A DNA stretch of 64,000 nucleotides from Flagellimonas sp. S3867 (GCF_014698935.1 NZ_JACVMN010000001.1:868001-932000); one strand, 5' to 3'; shown: positions 27,505 through 38,401, counted from the first letter of the stretch. The notes: generated by a model not told the origin, from the letters alone. Numbers and translations: made by a program.

Positions 27505-28179
27505 ATGCGGATAGACATTATTACCGTTTTGCCCGAACTTTTAAAGAGTCCTTTCGAGGCATCCATACTTAAACGTGCCATAGAAAAGGGATTGGTTGAA
27601 ATTCATTTTCATAATTTGAGGGATTATTCCAAAGGAAACTACAAACAGGTAGATGATTATCAATTTGGAGGTGGGGCCGGAATGGTACTCATGGTAGAGC
27701 CCATTGACAAGTGCATCACACAACTCAAAAAGGAAAGAGACTATGATGAGGTCATTTATATGACCCCAGATGGAGATACATTAAATCAAGCTGCCGCCAA
27801 TGAAATCTCACTCAAAAAAAACCTGATCATTCTTTGCGGTCATTATAAAGGTGTAGATCAACGCGTAAGAGATTTATTTGTAACTCGTGAAATTTCCATC
27901 GGTGATTATGTGCTCTCAGGAGGTGAACTTGCTGCTGCAGTGCTATGCGATTCCATCATACGGCTGCTGCCAGGCGTTTTGAATGATGAAACCTCTGCCC
28001 TGACGGATACATTTCAAGACAATTTGTTGGCTCCCCCGGTCTATACTCGACCTTCTAACTATAAAGGAATGGAAGTCCCCGAAATTTTATTGAGTGGTGA
28101 CTTTCCAAAAATTGAACAATGGCGGGAAGAACAAGCCTTGGAGCGGACCACCAAAAAAAGACCTGATTTATTACGTTGA
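27505..28179 (+). CDS. trmD: tRNA (guanosine(37)-N1)-methyltransferase TrmD
   Basis: 224 aa. It methylates G37 of tRNAs reading CNN codons to prevent frameshifting. SPOUT-class knot motifs are clear: [16 protein letters not shown] (about 51-66), [12 protein letters not shown] and [26 protein letters not shown] at the N-terminus is typical. It overlaps no gene but its TGA is 2 nt before the ATG of the small membrane protein; rplS follows 450 nt on, keeping the common trmD-rplS order. Confidence 0.97.
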   Translation: MRIDIITVLPELLKSPFEASILKRAIEKGLVEIHFHNLRDYSKGNYKQVDDYQFGGGAGMVLMVEPIDKCITQLKKERDYDEVIYMTPDGDTLNQAAANEISLKKNLIILCGHYKGVDQRVRDLFVTREISIGDYVLSGGELAAAVLCDSIIRLLPGVLNDETSALTDTFQDNLLAPPVYTRPSNYKGMEVPEILLSGDFPKIEQWREEQALERTTKKRPDLLR

Positions 28180-28181
28180 TT

Positions 28182-28505
28182 ATGGATTACAATGATTCAA
28201 TTTATTATGCCATCGGCAGTTTACTATACGGAATTACCAATCTGTTGATTATTATAGCATGTATTGTATTTGTAGTAAAACACAAAAGCATAGCGACAGT
28301 TTTAATGTTGATAGGAAGCATTTCAATCCTTCTTTTTTCCATATTCAACATGGTTTGGACACAGTTCGCAGCAAGAGATAGCAGCGAATCACTTTTACAA
28401 GTAACCAAACTAATGAGCATTATAGGGCCCTTACCTAATACCCTCTTTGCTATTGGTCTTCTTTTGTTTGGGGTTACGTATCTAAAAAAACAACGGAAGA
28501 ACTAA
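28182..28505 (+). CDS. Small integral membrane protein of unknown function
   Basis: 107 aa from the ATG at 28182 (a TTG 6 nt upstream overlaps the trmD stop). Three hydrophobic segments: about 10-31 (IGSLLYGITNLLIIIACIVFVV), 37-56 and 81-100, with a short basic tail KKQRKN. It has no recognisable domain. It is tightly coupled to trmD and separated from rplS by that gene's own promoter. Confidence 0.6.
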   Translation: MDYNDSIYYAIGSLLYGITNLLIIIACIVFVVKHKSIATVLMLIGSISILLFSIFNMVWTQFAARDSSESLLQVTKLMSIIGPLPNTLFAIGLLLFGVTYLKKQRKN

Positions 28506-28532
28506 GCCTGTTTCAAAAAACGAAGAAACACC

Positions 28533-28562
28533 TTGTCAATTCTAAATATTGCACTATTTTTG
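28533..28562 (+). promoter_or_regulatory. rplS promoter
   Basis: TTG at 28533-28535, a 19-nt spacer and a perfect TATTTTTG at 28555-28562. Transcription would start near 28567, leaving a leader of about 65 nt. One of the two best promoter matches in the window. Confidence 0.75.
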
Positions 28563-28572
28563 CAATCTCAAA

Positions 28573-28604
28573 ATTAACCTCTGACGAAATCCGTGAAAGT
28601 TAAT
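28573..28604 (+). promoter_or_regulatory. Candidate structured leader of rplS
   Basis: ATTAAC at 28573-28578 pairs with GTTAAT at 28599-28604. Inside, ACG (28584-28586) pairs with CGT (28592-28594) around an AAATC loop, leaving an asymmetric, purine-rich internal loop. A two-part hairpin between the promoter and the L19 start codon fits the idea of an autoregulatory ribosomal-protein leader; L19 leaders in Flavobacteria have, as I recall, been proposed. The match to any published model was not checked. Confidence 0.4.
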
Positions 28605-28631
28605 CTTGTTAAAACTTAAAAAATCAATATA

Positions 28632-28982
28632 ATGGAATCTCTAGTAAAATTTGTCGAAGACGAATTTGTTCCAAAAAAAGACTTCCCACAATTTTCATCT
28701 GGTGATACGATTACTGTTTACTATGAAATTAAGGAAGGAGAAAAAACAAGAACACAGTTCTTCAAAGGAGTAGTTATACAACGAAGAGGAACTGGGGCAA
28801 CCGAGACCTTTACCATTCGTAAAATGTCCGGTACCGTAGGTGTGGAAAGAATTTTTCCGGTCAATATGCCTGCACTTCAACGCATTGAAGTAAACAAGCA
28901 GGGTAAAGTACGTAGATCAAGAATCTTCTACTTTAGAGGACTTACAGGTAAGAAAGCCCGTATAAAAGAGATTAGAGGATAA
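28632..28982 (+). CDS. rplS: 50S ribosomal protein L19
   Basis: 116 aa, full length. FSSGDTITVYYEIKEGEKTR and FKGVVIQRRGTGATETFTIRK are typical L19 blocks, with GVERIFPVNMP and RRSRIFYFRGLTGKKARIKE at the end. L19 sits at the 30S-50S interface. It has its own promoter and ends at a strong terminator. Confidence 0.97.
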   Translation: MESLVKFVEDEFVPKKDFPQFSSGDTITVYYEIKEGEKTRTQFFKGVVIQRRGTGATETFTIRKMSGTVGVERIFPVNMPALQRIEVNKQGKVRRSRIFYFRGLTGKKARIKEIRG

Positions 28983-29007
28983 TACATCCCTTCTTATCGA
29001 AACAACT

Positions 29008-29035
29008 AAGCACCTTTGTACAGGGTGCTTTTTTT
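29008..29035 (+). terminator. rplS intrinsic terminator
   Basis: AAGCACC at 29008-29014 pairs with GGTGCTT at 29024-29030, followed by a T-run to 29035. It isolates rplS from the gene-free region downstream. Confidence 0.88.
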
Positions 29036-29094
29036 ATGAACAATTGTTAATAACCATAGTTCATATCATGTTGATTTTTAATCCCTTACAAAAT

Positions 29095-29124
29095 TTGGAA
29101 ATCTGGGAGTTTATTATAATTTAG
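29095..29124 (+). promoter_or_regulatory. Promoter of a putative non-coding RNA
   Basis: TTG at 29095-29097, exactly 19 nt of spacer as in rplS, and TAATTTAG at 29117-29124, one mismatch from TAnnTTTG. Transcription would start near 29129 with no open reading frame downstream before the terminator at 29473-29516. Confidence 0.5.
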
Positions 29125-29128
29125 TCAA

Positions 29129-29516
29129 AGAAATATGAAGGAGATTATATCAAATTTATGTTTTTAATTTAAAGTTGACGTTCTTTAAACTAATGACTCC
29201 CTTTTTAATTGGTAACACTACTAATCACAAAAGGAATTTCGAACTCAGGGAAACCTCGGTGAAACTGAAGAAGAAATAATGAATTTTATGTGCGGACGGG
29301 AGAGCAATTTTCCGTTTTGATAAAATTCAGGAACCCATTAGACACTTTGCAAGATGTTGTTTAGTTGAAAAATTAAGGACATAGTGTTGAGTAAACGTTA
29401 AAGGGGCAACGGACGCAATCAATGGTTGCGATTTTGTGGCAACACAAAATGAAGTCTTATAGCCCTTTTCAGAAAGCCATATCAATGTGCAAACATAGAT
29501 ATGGCTTTTGTTTTTT
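29129..29516 (+). ncRNA. Putative independently transcribed structured RNA, about 390 nt
   Basis: The only gene-free stretch over 300 nt. It has a promoter, no plausible ORF, and a series of hairpins: 7 bp at 29168-29174/29183-29189; 9 bp at 29281-29289/29320-29328 enclosing a 6-bp stem at 29296-29301/29310-29315; and a three-way junction closed by 29400-29407/29462-29469 that holds two abutting hairpins, 29414-29419/29425-29430 and 29431-29437/29444-29450. It ends in an 11-bp perfect terminator. It is not recognisable as tmRNA, RNase P RNA, SRP RNA or 6S RNA by their conserved motifs. The 5' end is inferred. Confidence 0.6.
29473..29516 (+). terminator. Intrinsic terminator of the putative RNA
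   Basis: AAAGCCATATC at 29473-29483 pairs perfectly with GATATGGCTTT at 29498-29508, loop of 14 nt, followed by TGTTTTTT. No protein gene ends nearby, and rplS already has its own terminator 440 nt upstream, so it must end another transcript. Confidence 0.85.
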
Positions 29517-29583
29517 GGTGTTTCCTCAAAAAACCATCCCTATTTTTAGCAAAATCCCCTAGCTTCACAACAGCCATAAATCG

Positions 29584-29591
29584 TATATTTG
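29584..29591 (+). promoter_or_regulatory. -7 promoter element of icd
   Basis: TATATTTG, a perfect TAnnTTTG, 23 nt before the ATG at 29615. The -33 region (29561-29567) has TTC rather than TTG. Confidence 0.5.
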
Positions 29592-29602
29592 CTCCGCTCT
29601 AA

Positions 29603-31837
<2,235 letters not shown>

Positions 31838-31866
31838 TACAATCCACCTTAAGAAACTGTTAAACT

Positions 31867-31900
31867 TTGTGTTTATTGAAATGTTGATTGTCTATTTTAG
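31867..31900 (+). promoter_or_regulatory. Probable promoter of the DUF4249/TonB receptor locus
   Basis: TTG at 31867-31869, a 23-nt spacer and TATTTTAG at 31893-31900 (one mismatch). Transcription near 31904 excludes the upstream TTG at 31888 as a start and supports TTG at 31927. The box sits in a small palindrome, GTCTA-TTT-TAGAC. Confidence 0.4.
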
Positions 31901-31926
31901 ACTTTCATAGTTCAATTACACTTGTT

Positions 31927-32736
31927 TTGAGGTACGCTTTGCTTTTGATTCTATCCCTATGGCTAAATGCCAGTTGCGAAGATGCCATTAGTTTAGACCT
32001 ACCAACTTCTGATTCCAGATTGGTGATAGACGCTTTGTTGGGATATAACGAGAATAATGGCAATCCCATTATCTCAGGAAGTGTAAAACTCACGCTCACC
32101 GCTCCGTTTCTGGCTGAAGAAGTTCCCCCGGCATTAAATGGGAGTGTGACCATAATTGATGAAGAAACCGGCCAATCATATGATCTTACAGAAAGTCAAC
32201 CAGGCATTTTCGGCATCAATTTCCCTGAATTTGAATTCAATAGAGATTATACCTTAATGGTATCACATAAAAACCAAGTCTATACGGCAACCCAACAAAT
32301 GTATCACTCCCCGACAATTGACGATGTAACACAAGGCGATGGTTTTTTGTTTGAAGAAGACGAGACCGAGGTCGTGGTTAGTTTCACCGATATTCCAGGA
32401 GAACAAAACCATTATCTGTTCTCGTTTGGGTTCAGTAATTTTTTGGTGGTCGATGACGAGTTTTTTCAGGATGCCCAATTAACTTTCTCTTATTTCTACG
32501 AAGATGTTGTGCCTGGAGATTTGCTCTCCATTACCATTTTCGGAATTGACAAAGATTTTGCCAATTATGCGAACCTTGCTTTGGTTCAATCCGGTGAGGA
32601 CACCGGAGATGGTCCATTTTCAGTACCACCAGCCAACATTCGCGGAAATATAATTAATACCACAAATCACAATAATGCCCCATTCGGTTATTTTGCCATT
32701 AGCGAGTTTGATACAAAATTACTTACTGTGGAATAA
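31927..32736 (+). CDS. DUF4249 family lipoprotein, divergent copy
   Basis: 269 aa from a TTG start. The resulting N-terminus MRYALLLILSLWLNASC matches that of the paralogue at 35199 (MRYKYFILGLLVALVGC), which supports this start; Cys17 is the lipobox cysteine. The mature N-terminus EDAISLDLPTSDSRLVIDALL has the E-D-x-I-x-x-x-x-P pattern of DUF4249. VVVSFTDIPGEQNHYLFSFGFSNFLVVDDEF aligns with the two later copies. DUF4249 proteins accompany TonB-dependent receptors and probably act as surface-exposed binding partners, as SusD does, but no ligand is known. Confidence 0.75.
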   Translation: MRYALLLILSLWLNASCEDAISLDLPTSDSRLVIDALLGYNENNGNPIISGSVKLTLTAPFLAEEVPPALNGSVTIIDEETGQSYDLTESQPGIFGINFPEFEFNRDYTLMVSHKNQVYTATQQMYHSPTIDDVTQGDGFLFEEDETEVVVSFTDIPGEQNHYLFSFGFSNFLVVDDEFFQDAQLTFSYFYEDVVPGDLLSITIFGIDKDFANYANLALVQSGEDTGDGPFSVPPANIRGNIINTTNHNNAPFGYFAISEFDTKLLTVE

Positions 32737-32797
32737 GCGTCTGAACTACAATTTTTATTTGTCCGACCCAATGCGTAACTTTCAGGAAACTGCCGCT

Positions 32798-35197
32798 ATG
32801 TACAAAAGATTACTTTTTGTTCTTCTTTGCCTATTTCTTAATCTTACACTCCTTCAAGCACAACAAAAATATACGCTCAGCGGAACTATTTTAGAGGCCA
32901 GTAGCAACGAAACTTTGATTGGTGTCACCATTGCCTTCCCAAGTTTGCAAACCGGAGTGACCACAAATGAATATGGTTTTTACTCCATTACACTTCCAAA
33001 AGGCAATTACGAGATAACCATTAGTTATTTGGGGTATAACGACATTCAACAAACCATCAACCTCAATAGAGATATAAAAAAAGATTTCAACTTAGCTGAA
33101 AAAGCTGAACAATTGGAAGAGGTTGTGGTAACCGATGATGCAAAGCAACTTGATATCAGAAAACCGCAGATGAGCGTCAATACTCTTGCCGTTCAGACCA
33201 TAAAACAGATTCCTGTGGTGCTTGGTGAGGCCGATGTAATAAAATCCCTCCTATTGTTGCCAGGTGTGACAAGTGCAGGTGAAGCATCCTCGGGGTTCAA
33301 TGTAAGGGGTGGTGCGGCCGACCAGAACCTTATTTTGTTGGATGAAGCCACAATATTTAATTCCTCCCATTTATTTGGATTCTTTTCTGTTTTCAATCCA
33401 GATGCTATAAAAGATGTCAAATTATTCAAAGGTGGTATCCCGGCACGATATGGAGGGCGAGTTTCTTCGGTTCTGGAGATATTTCAAAAAGAGGGTAATA
33501 GCAAAGAACTAAAGATAAATGGTGGAATTGGTGCCGTTGCAAGCAGATTATTGGTTGAAGGCCCCATAACCAAGGACAAAACAGCCTTCTTGGTAGGTGG
33601 CAGAGGGTCTTATGCCCATTTGTTCTTACCATTGTTCGATGTAGACAACAAGGCCTATTTTTTTGACCTAAACACCAAGTTCAATCACAAAATCAACGAT
33701 AGAAACAGTATTTTTCTCTCAGGATATTTTGGCAGGGATTTGTTCAGTATCAATGATAGCTTTGTAAATACCTACGGTAATGCCGTCGGAAATTTTAGAT
33801 GGAATCATTTGTTTTCCGACAAACTGTTCTCCAATCTATCCCTCATCTACTCGGATTATTTTTATGGCCTTGAACTGGATTTTGTAGGATTTGAATGGGA
33901 TTCGGGGATTCAAAACTTCAATCTTAAGTACGATCTGAAACATTACATCAATGACAAATTCCAAATCAATTACGGCCTAAACAATATTTATTACGTCTTC
34001 AACCCTGGTAAAATAAAGCCAAATAGTCCCGATTCGGGAATTGTGGAAGAGCAGCTCACCAAAAAATACGCCAACGAAACCGCTGGTTATGTGGATGTGG
34101 AACAAAAAATTTCTGAAAAACTAAGTGTGAACTATGGATTAAGGGTCAGCCTTTTCAATCGTTTAGGGCAAGATGAACTATTCGTTTATGAAAATGACCA
34201 ACCTGTGGTTTTTGACCCCTTTCAATTGGTGTATCGCGAAGCAGTTCCTATTGACACTGTCAACCCCGGAAGAGGGCAAAACCTCTCCACCTTTACAAAT
34301 TTAGAGCCTCGGGTTTCGGTTGCCTATGCCATGAACGAAAACAATTCCATCAAGGCCAGTTACACGCGTCTCGCTCAATATTTGCACTTACTTTCAAATA
34401 CCAGCTCCCCTACTCCTTTGGATGTATGGACACCCAGTGGACCTTTTGTAGAACCACAATTGCTTGATCAGTACGCATTAGGATATTTCAGGAATATCAA
34501 TAATGGCGAGTACAGTTTGGAGATTGAAGGGTTTTATAAGGATATTCAAAACCGAATCGATTACATTGATGGGGCCGATTTAATTGCCAATGATGCCATT
34601 GAACAAGTCATTTTAAATGGTGAGGCCAGGGCCTATGGATTAGAAGTGCTGTTTCGAAAAAACGAAGGTAGATTCCAAGGTTGGTTGGCCTATACCCTAT
34701 CCCGGTCCGAGCAACGTACGCCAGGTCGAACACCAACTTTTGACAACGGTCGCTCCAATTTGGAAACCGGTATAAACTTTGGAGAATGGTATAGCACACC
34801 CTACGATAAAACACATGATATCGCTCTTTACGGTAGCTTCGATTTGAACGAAAGATGGAATTTCAATTCCAATTTTGTCTATCAAACCGGCCAACCCACC
34901 AATTTCCCTGTTGGCCAATTTGATTTTCAAGGACTGGTGGTACCCTTTTTTGGATTAAGGAATCAAACTAGATTACCAGATTACCATCGTCTTGATCTAT
35001 CGGCAACACTTAAAAACAAAAGAAAACGCAATGGTAGTTTTCAATCCGAATGGGTTTTTAGCATCTACAATGTCTACAACAGGAAAAATGCCGCCTCCAT
35101 TAATTTTAGACAAAATCAAGATACCGGTCGAAATGAGGCCATCAGGACCTCCATATTTGGAATCATCCCAGCAATAACCTATAACTTTAAGTTTTAA
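32798..35197 (+). CDS. TonB-dependent outer-membrane receptor with carboxypeptidase-like domain
   Basis: 799 aa from MYKRLLFVLLCLFLNL, chosen because it gives a clean signal peptide ending LQAQ; an ATG at 32771 is the alternative. Residues about 25-105 form a carboxypeptidase regulatory-like domain (YTLSGTILEASSNETLIGVT). The plug follows (LEEVVVTDDA, then VLGEADVIKSLLLLPGV and GFNVRGGAADQNLILLDEA). The rest is a 22-strand barrel ending IPAITYNFKF. It imports a ligand too large for porins using TonB energy. It is flanked by DUF4249 genes on both sides; the next begins 1 nt after its stop. Confidence 0.9.
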   Translation: MYKRLLFVLLCLFLNLTLLQAQQKYTLSGTILEASSNETLIGVTIAFPSLQTGVTTNEYGFYSITLPKGNYEITISYLGYNDIQQTINLNRDIKKDFNLAEKAEQLEEVVVTDDAKQLDIRKPQMSVNTLAVQTIKQIPVVLGEADVIKSLLLLPGVTSAGEASSGFNVRGGAADQNLILLDEATIFNSSHLFGFFSVFNPDAIKDVKLFKGGIPARYGGRVSSVLEIFQKEGNSKELKINGGIGAVASRLLVEGPITKDKTAFLVGGRGSYAHLFLPLFDVDNKAYFFDLNTKFNHKINDRNSIFLSGYFGRDLFSINDSFVNTYGNAVGNFRWNHLFSDKLFSNLSLIYSDYFYGLELDFVGFEWDSGIQNFNLKYDLKHYINDKFQINYGLNNIYYVFNPGKIKPNSPDSGIVEEQLTKKYANETAGYVDVEQKISEKLSVNYGLRVSLFNRLGQDELFVYENDQPVVFDPFQLVYREAVPIDTVNPGRGQNLSTFTNLEPRVSVAYAMNENNSIKASYTRLAQYLHLLSNTSSPTPLDVWTPSGPFVEPQLLDQYALGYFRNINNGEYSLEIEGFYKDIQNRIDYIDGADLIANDAIEQVILNGEARAYGLEVLFRKNEGRFQGWLAYTLSRSEQRTPGRTPTFDNGRSNLETGINFGEWYSTPYDKTHDIALYGSFDLNERWNFNSNFVYQTGQPTNFPVGQFDFQGLVVPFFGLRNQTRLPDYHRLDLSATLKNKRKRNGSFQSEWVFSIYNVYNRKNAASINFRQNQDTGRNEAIRTSIFGIIPAITYNFKF

Positions 35198-35198
35198 T

Positions 35199-36098
35199 AT
35201 GCGATACAAGTACTTTATACTAGGATTGTTGGTCGCTTTGGTTGGGTGCGAAGATGTCATTGATGTTGAAGTTCCTACTACAACACCAAGATTGATTGTC
35301 AACGGACTTTTGAGGGTGGATGAAAGTCAAGAATTTATTCCCGTAGAAATTAAAGTCACGGAAACCACCAATTTCTTTGAAGAAAACCCGGTAACGCAAC
35401 TGGAAAGCGCGATTATTATATATGGGCAACCCAATCCTGATGCTCCCGAACTTTTAGACAATTTGGCAACTTCATCCTTAGCCGAATCAACACCTGGGTC
35501 AGGTATTTATATTCCAGACCCTACATTTGATGTTGATCAGCGCATTAGAACCTCAGCATTGTTGCCAAATACTGTGTTTATCCTAATAGTTGATCATAAA
35601 GGTAGAAGATACGCCTCGAGAACACCATATTCCAAAACCGTTCCAATGGATAATTTGGTGCAAGGCGATGAAACGCTCTTTGATGAAGATGATACTGAGA
35701 TTAAGATTACCATTTCTGATGTTCAGGATGAAGATAATTTTTATGTTTTTGATTTTGGTTTCGGTGAATATTTAGCTTTGGATGACCAATTTATAGATGG
35801 GCAGCAATTTGAGTTCTCTTACTTCTACCAAAAAGATTTAGAGCCTGGTCAACAAGTTGAAATCAGTATTATGGGTGCAGATCTACAATTCTTCAACTAT
35901 ATGGATTTGCTGGTCGAACAAACCCAAAATGATGGCGGTGTTTTTGAAACTCCTACCGCTACAGTGAGGGGAAATGTATTTGACATTACTGGACTTGACA
36001 ACACCTTGATCTTTGATAATGTAAACAGACCCGAAGACTTTCCCTTGGGCTATTTTGCAGTAGTCGAAGAATTTAAACAAAACCTGACCATAGAATAA
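35199..36098 (+). CDS. DUF4249 family lipoprotein, tandem copy 1
   Basis: 299 aa. Lipobox LVALVGC (Cys17), then EDVIDVEVPTTTPRLIVNGLLRVDESQEF. It is a close paralogue of the gene at 36145: long runs such as DDQFIDG and EQTQNDGGVFETP are identical in protein, and a stretch of more than 30 bases around 35918-35948 is identical in DNA. It sits 1 nt after the receptor gene, so it is certainly cotranscribed with it. Probable surface lipoprotein partner of the receptor. Confidence 0.85.
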   Translation: MRYKYFILGLLVALVGCEDVIDVEVPTTTPRLIVNGLLRVDESQEFIPVEIKVTETTNFFEENPVTQLESAIIIYGQPNPDAPELLDNLATSSLAESTPGSGIYIPDPTFDVDQRIRTSALLPNTVFILIVDHKGRRYASRTPYSKTVPMDNLVQGDETLFDEDDTEIKITISDVQDEDNFYVFDFGFGEYLALDDQFIDGQQFEFSYFYQKDLEPGQQVEISIMGADLQFFNYMDLLVEQTQNDGGVFETPTATVRGNVFDITGLDNTLIFDNVNRPEDFPLGYFAVVEEFKQNLTIE

Positions 36099-36144
36099 AT
36101 AGGCTTACATTCAGGTTTTTAGACTAAAAATTTGCTATCACACC

Positions 36145-37038
36145 ATGAAAAAGAGATTGGTCATACTTTTAGTTTCGATTCATTTTTTTGCTTGCGAAGA
36201 TGTTGTGGATGCAGATCTGCCCGAAACTGAAACAAGACTTATCGTTAATGGAATCGTTCGTGTTGATATCACACAAGAGTTCTTACCCATAAAAATTAAG
36301 GTCACAGAAACCAATGGCTTTTTCGAAGAACCCAGTATAACGTCATTGGAAAATGCCATATTACTTGTCGGCGAACCCAATCCAGATGCTCCAGACCTAT
36401 TGAATTTAGCTCCCAAAATTTTAAAAGAGTTGACACCTGGTAGTGGTATTTATGAACCCGATACGGTCAATGTAGATGAGCGAATACGTACCGAGTTTAT
36501 ATCACCAACCACTGTTTTCCTGCTTATTCTAGAACATAAAGGAAAACGATATGCTGCACAGACGCAATATTCAATGACCGTACCTATAGATAGGTTAGAA
36601 TTGGGTACAGAAACTCTTTTTGATGAAGATGATACGGAAGTAAAGATTACCATAACGGATGTTCCAGATGATGAAAATTATTATGTGTTTGATTTTGGTT
36701 TTGGAGAATTTTTGGCACTTGACGATCAATTTATTGATGGTAAAGAATTTGAATTCTCATATTTCTATCAAAAGGATTTGGAGATTGGCCAAGAAGTTGA
36801 AATTAGTATTTTGGGTGCCGACCAACAATTCTTCAACTATATAGATCTGCTCGTAGAACAAACCCAAAATGATGGCGGTGTTTTTGAGACTCCAGCCGCC
36901 ACGGTAAGAGGAAATGTTTTTGACATAACTGGCTTGGATAACATCAATATTTTGGACAATCTGGGTAGGCCTGAATCATTTCCTTTAGGATATTTTGCTG
37001 TTGTTCAAGAGTATAAAGAAATCATTGTTCTGGAATAA
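36145..37038 (+). CDS. DUF4249 family lipoprotein, tandem copy 2
   Basis: 297 aa. Lipobox SIHFFAC (Cys17), then EDVVDADLPETETRLIVNGIVRVD. Closely related to the preceding gene over its full length, with indel differences mainly around residues 85-115 (NLAPKILKELTPGSGIYEP), and far less to the copy at 31927. The pair is a recent tandem duplication. The stop codon abuts the stop of the convergent GntP permease gene with no base between, forming TAATTA. Confidence 0.85.
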   Translation: MKKRLVILLVSIHFFACEDVVDADLPETETRLIVNGIVRVDITQEFLPIKIKVTETNGFFEEPSITSLENAILLVGEPNPDAPDLLNLAPKILKELTPGSGIYEPDTVNVDERIRTEFISPTTVFLLILEHKGKRYAAQTQYSMTVPIDRLELGTETLFDEDDTEVKITITDVPDDENYYVFDFGFGEFLALDDQFIDGKEFEFSYFYQKDLEIGQEVEISILGADQQFFNYIDLLVEQTQNDGGVFETPAATVRGNVFDITGLDNINILDNLGRPESFPLGYFAVVQEYKEIIVLE

Positions 37039-38361
37039 TTAAAGCATAGCATGCAACAGCAATATAACTGCTATTCCTGTCAAGCCTTGAAAAAAAGTAG
37101 CAATAGTATGTCCTCTCAATGCGGTTTTCATATCCATATTTGAAAACTGGGAAACCACCCAAAAATAACTGTCATTGATATGTGATACCGTCATGGCTCC
37201 AGCTCCAACCGCTAAAACACTTAGTGCTTTATCCGTCAAAGATTCTAGTCCAAAAGTTCCCAATAAAGGAGCTACAATTGCCGCTGTAGTGATAATGGAC
37301 ACCGTGGACGAACCCTGTGCTGTTTTTAGTACTGCTGCAATCGCAAAACAAATCAATAAGCCTGTTGTACCCGATGCCGCACTAATATCAAAGACCGATG
37401 CTATATCCATTGTCCTCAATATCGCACCAAAGGCACCACCAGCTCCAGTAATCAAAACAATGGCCCCAGCTTGTTTCAACGCGCTAGCTACCCATTCGTT
37501 TCTCACCTTGGACTCCACACCCTTGGCCAACGGAAATGAGAAGAACACCCCTATCAACAAAGCAACTATCGGACTGCCAATAAATCCAAGGATTTTAAAA
37601 GCAATGCCCTCTCCAAATGGGTGGGTTGGATAATCTGCAATGGATTTCAACGCTATCAACACAACGGGTACCAATAAGGGCAAGAAAGCCATAATGGGCC
37701 TTATATTAGGCACCTTCGTACTTTCCTCTTCCTTGGCAATTACTTCCTTTTTTTGCTCTTTCAATGATTTTCCGATATACCTTGCCCAAAAATAGCCGGC
37801 CAAAGAAACTGGGATTGCGGTTGCCAATCCTAAAATCATGACCATACCCAAATCTGCATCAAGAACCGCTGCAGCGGCCAAAGGTCCAGGTGTTGGTGGA
37901 ACAAAAACATGGGCTGAATACAATCCGGTGGCCAACGCAATGGCAAAAACCATAACAGGCAATCCTGACTTTTTACTCAGAGCCTTGTTTAAAGAGGAAA
38001 GAATCACAAAACCAGAATCACAGAACACAGGAATGGAAACTACAAATCCGGCTAGGTTCAAGGCAAGCGGTGAACGTTTTAATCCAATTAGTGATAAAAT
38101 GGAATTGGCCAGTACTTTAGTACTACCCGTTTTTTCCAAAAAAGCACCTATTATGGTTCCAAATGCAATTACCAAACCAATTCCGGAAAGTGTTTTACCA
38201 AACCCTTCACCAATTGTAGAAACTATTTTGGCGGAGTCCAAGCCAAGCATCAGCCCAGAAAAAATGGCTGCAAGGGTCAATGACAATACCGGGTTCATTT
38301 TAAATCGGACGGTGGCCAGAATGATAAAAAGTATGGCCAAACTAAGGGTGAGTAATTCCAT
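37039..38361 (-). CDS. GntP-family gluconate-type permease
   Basis: 440 aa with about 12 hydrophobic helices. Family blocks: SIPVFCDSGFVILSSL, HVFVPPTPGPLAAAAVLDADLG, GAGGAFGAILRT, TAQGSSTVSIITTAAIVAPL and SHINDSYFWVVSQF. These are the conserved GntP motifs for proton symport of gluconate or related sugar acids across the inner membrane. No kinase or dehydrogenase for sugar acids is adjacent, so the substrate stays open. It is convergent with the DUF4249 locus and divergent from the small membrane protein gene. Confidence 0.92.
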   Translation of the reverse strand: MELLTLSLAILFIILATVRFKMNPVLSLTLAAIFSGLMLGLDSAKIVSTIGEGFGKTLSGIGLVIAFGTIIGAFLEKTGSTKVLANSILSLIGLKRSPLALNLAGFVVSIPVFCDSGFVILSSLNKALSKKSGLPVMVFAIALATGLYSAHVFVPPTPGPLAAAAVLDADLGMVMILGLATAIPVSLAGYFWARYIGKSLKEQKKEVIAKEEESTKVPNIRPIMAFLPLLVPVVLIALKSIADYPTHPFGEGIAFKILGFIGSPIVALLIGVFFSFPLAKGVESKVRNEWVASALKQAGAIVLITGAGGAFGAILRTMDIASVFDISAASGTTGLLICFAIAAVLKTAQGSSTVSIITTAAIVAPLLGTFGLESLTDKALSVLAVGAGAMTVSHINDSYFWVVSQFSNMDMKTALRGHTIATFFQGLTGIAVILLLHAML

Positions 38362-38401
38362 ATTGACTTTTAGAAGCTGACTAAATATAAAGTATTCTTG
38401 C

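Noticed and set aside
29241..29310. Resemblance to a cobalamin riboswitch (AGGGAA at 29247 and GGTGAAA at 29258).
   Set aside because: The GCTG, CCCGC and ACTGTA core elements and the P4 pairing do not follow, and there is no B12-related gene downstream; the match is short enough to be chance.
29290..29510. Possible group II intron 5' end (GTGCGG) inside the putative RNA.
   Set aside because: No domain V, no reverse transcriptase, and the segment is far too short; the bases are already explained by local hairpins.
37175..38380. Two long plus-strand open frames (152 and 180 codons) across the permease gene.
   Set aside because: They are antisense to the well-conserved GntP permease, whose motifs are intact, and have low-complexity composition without start context.
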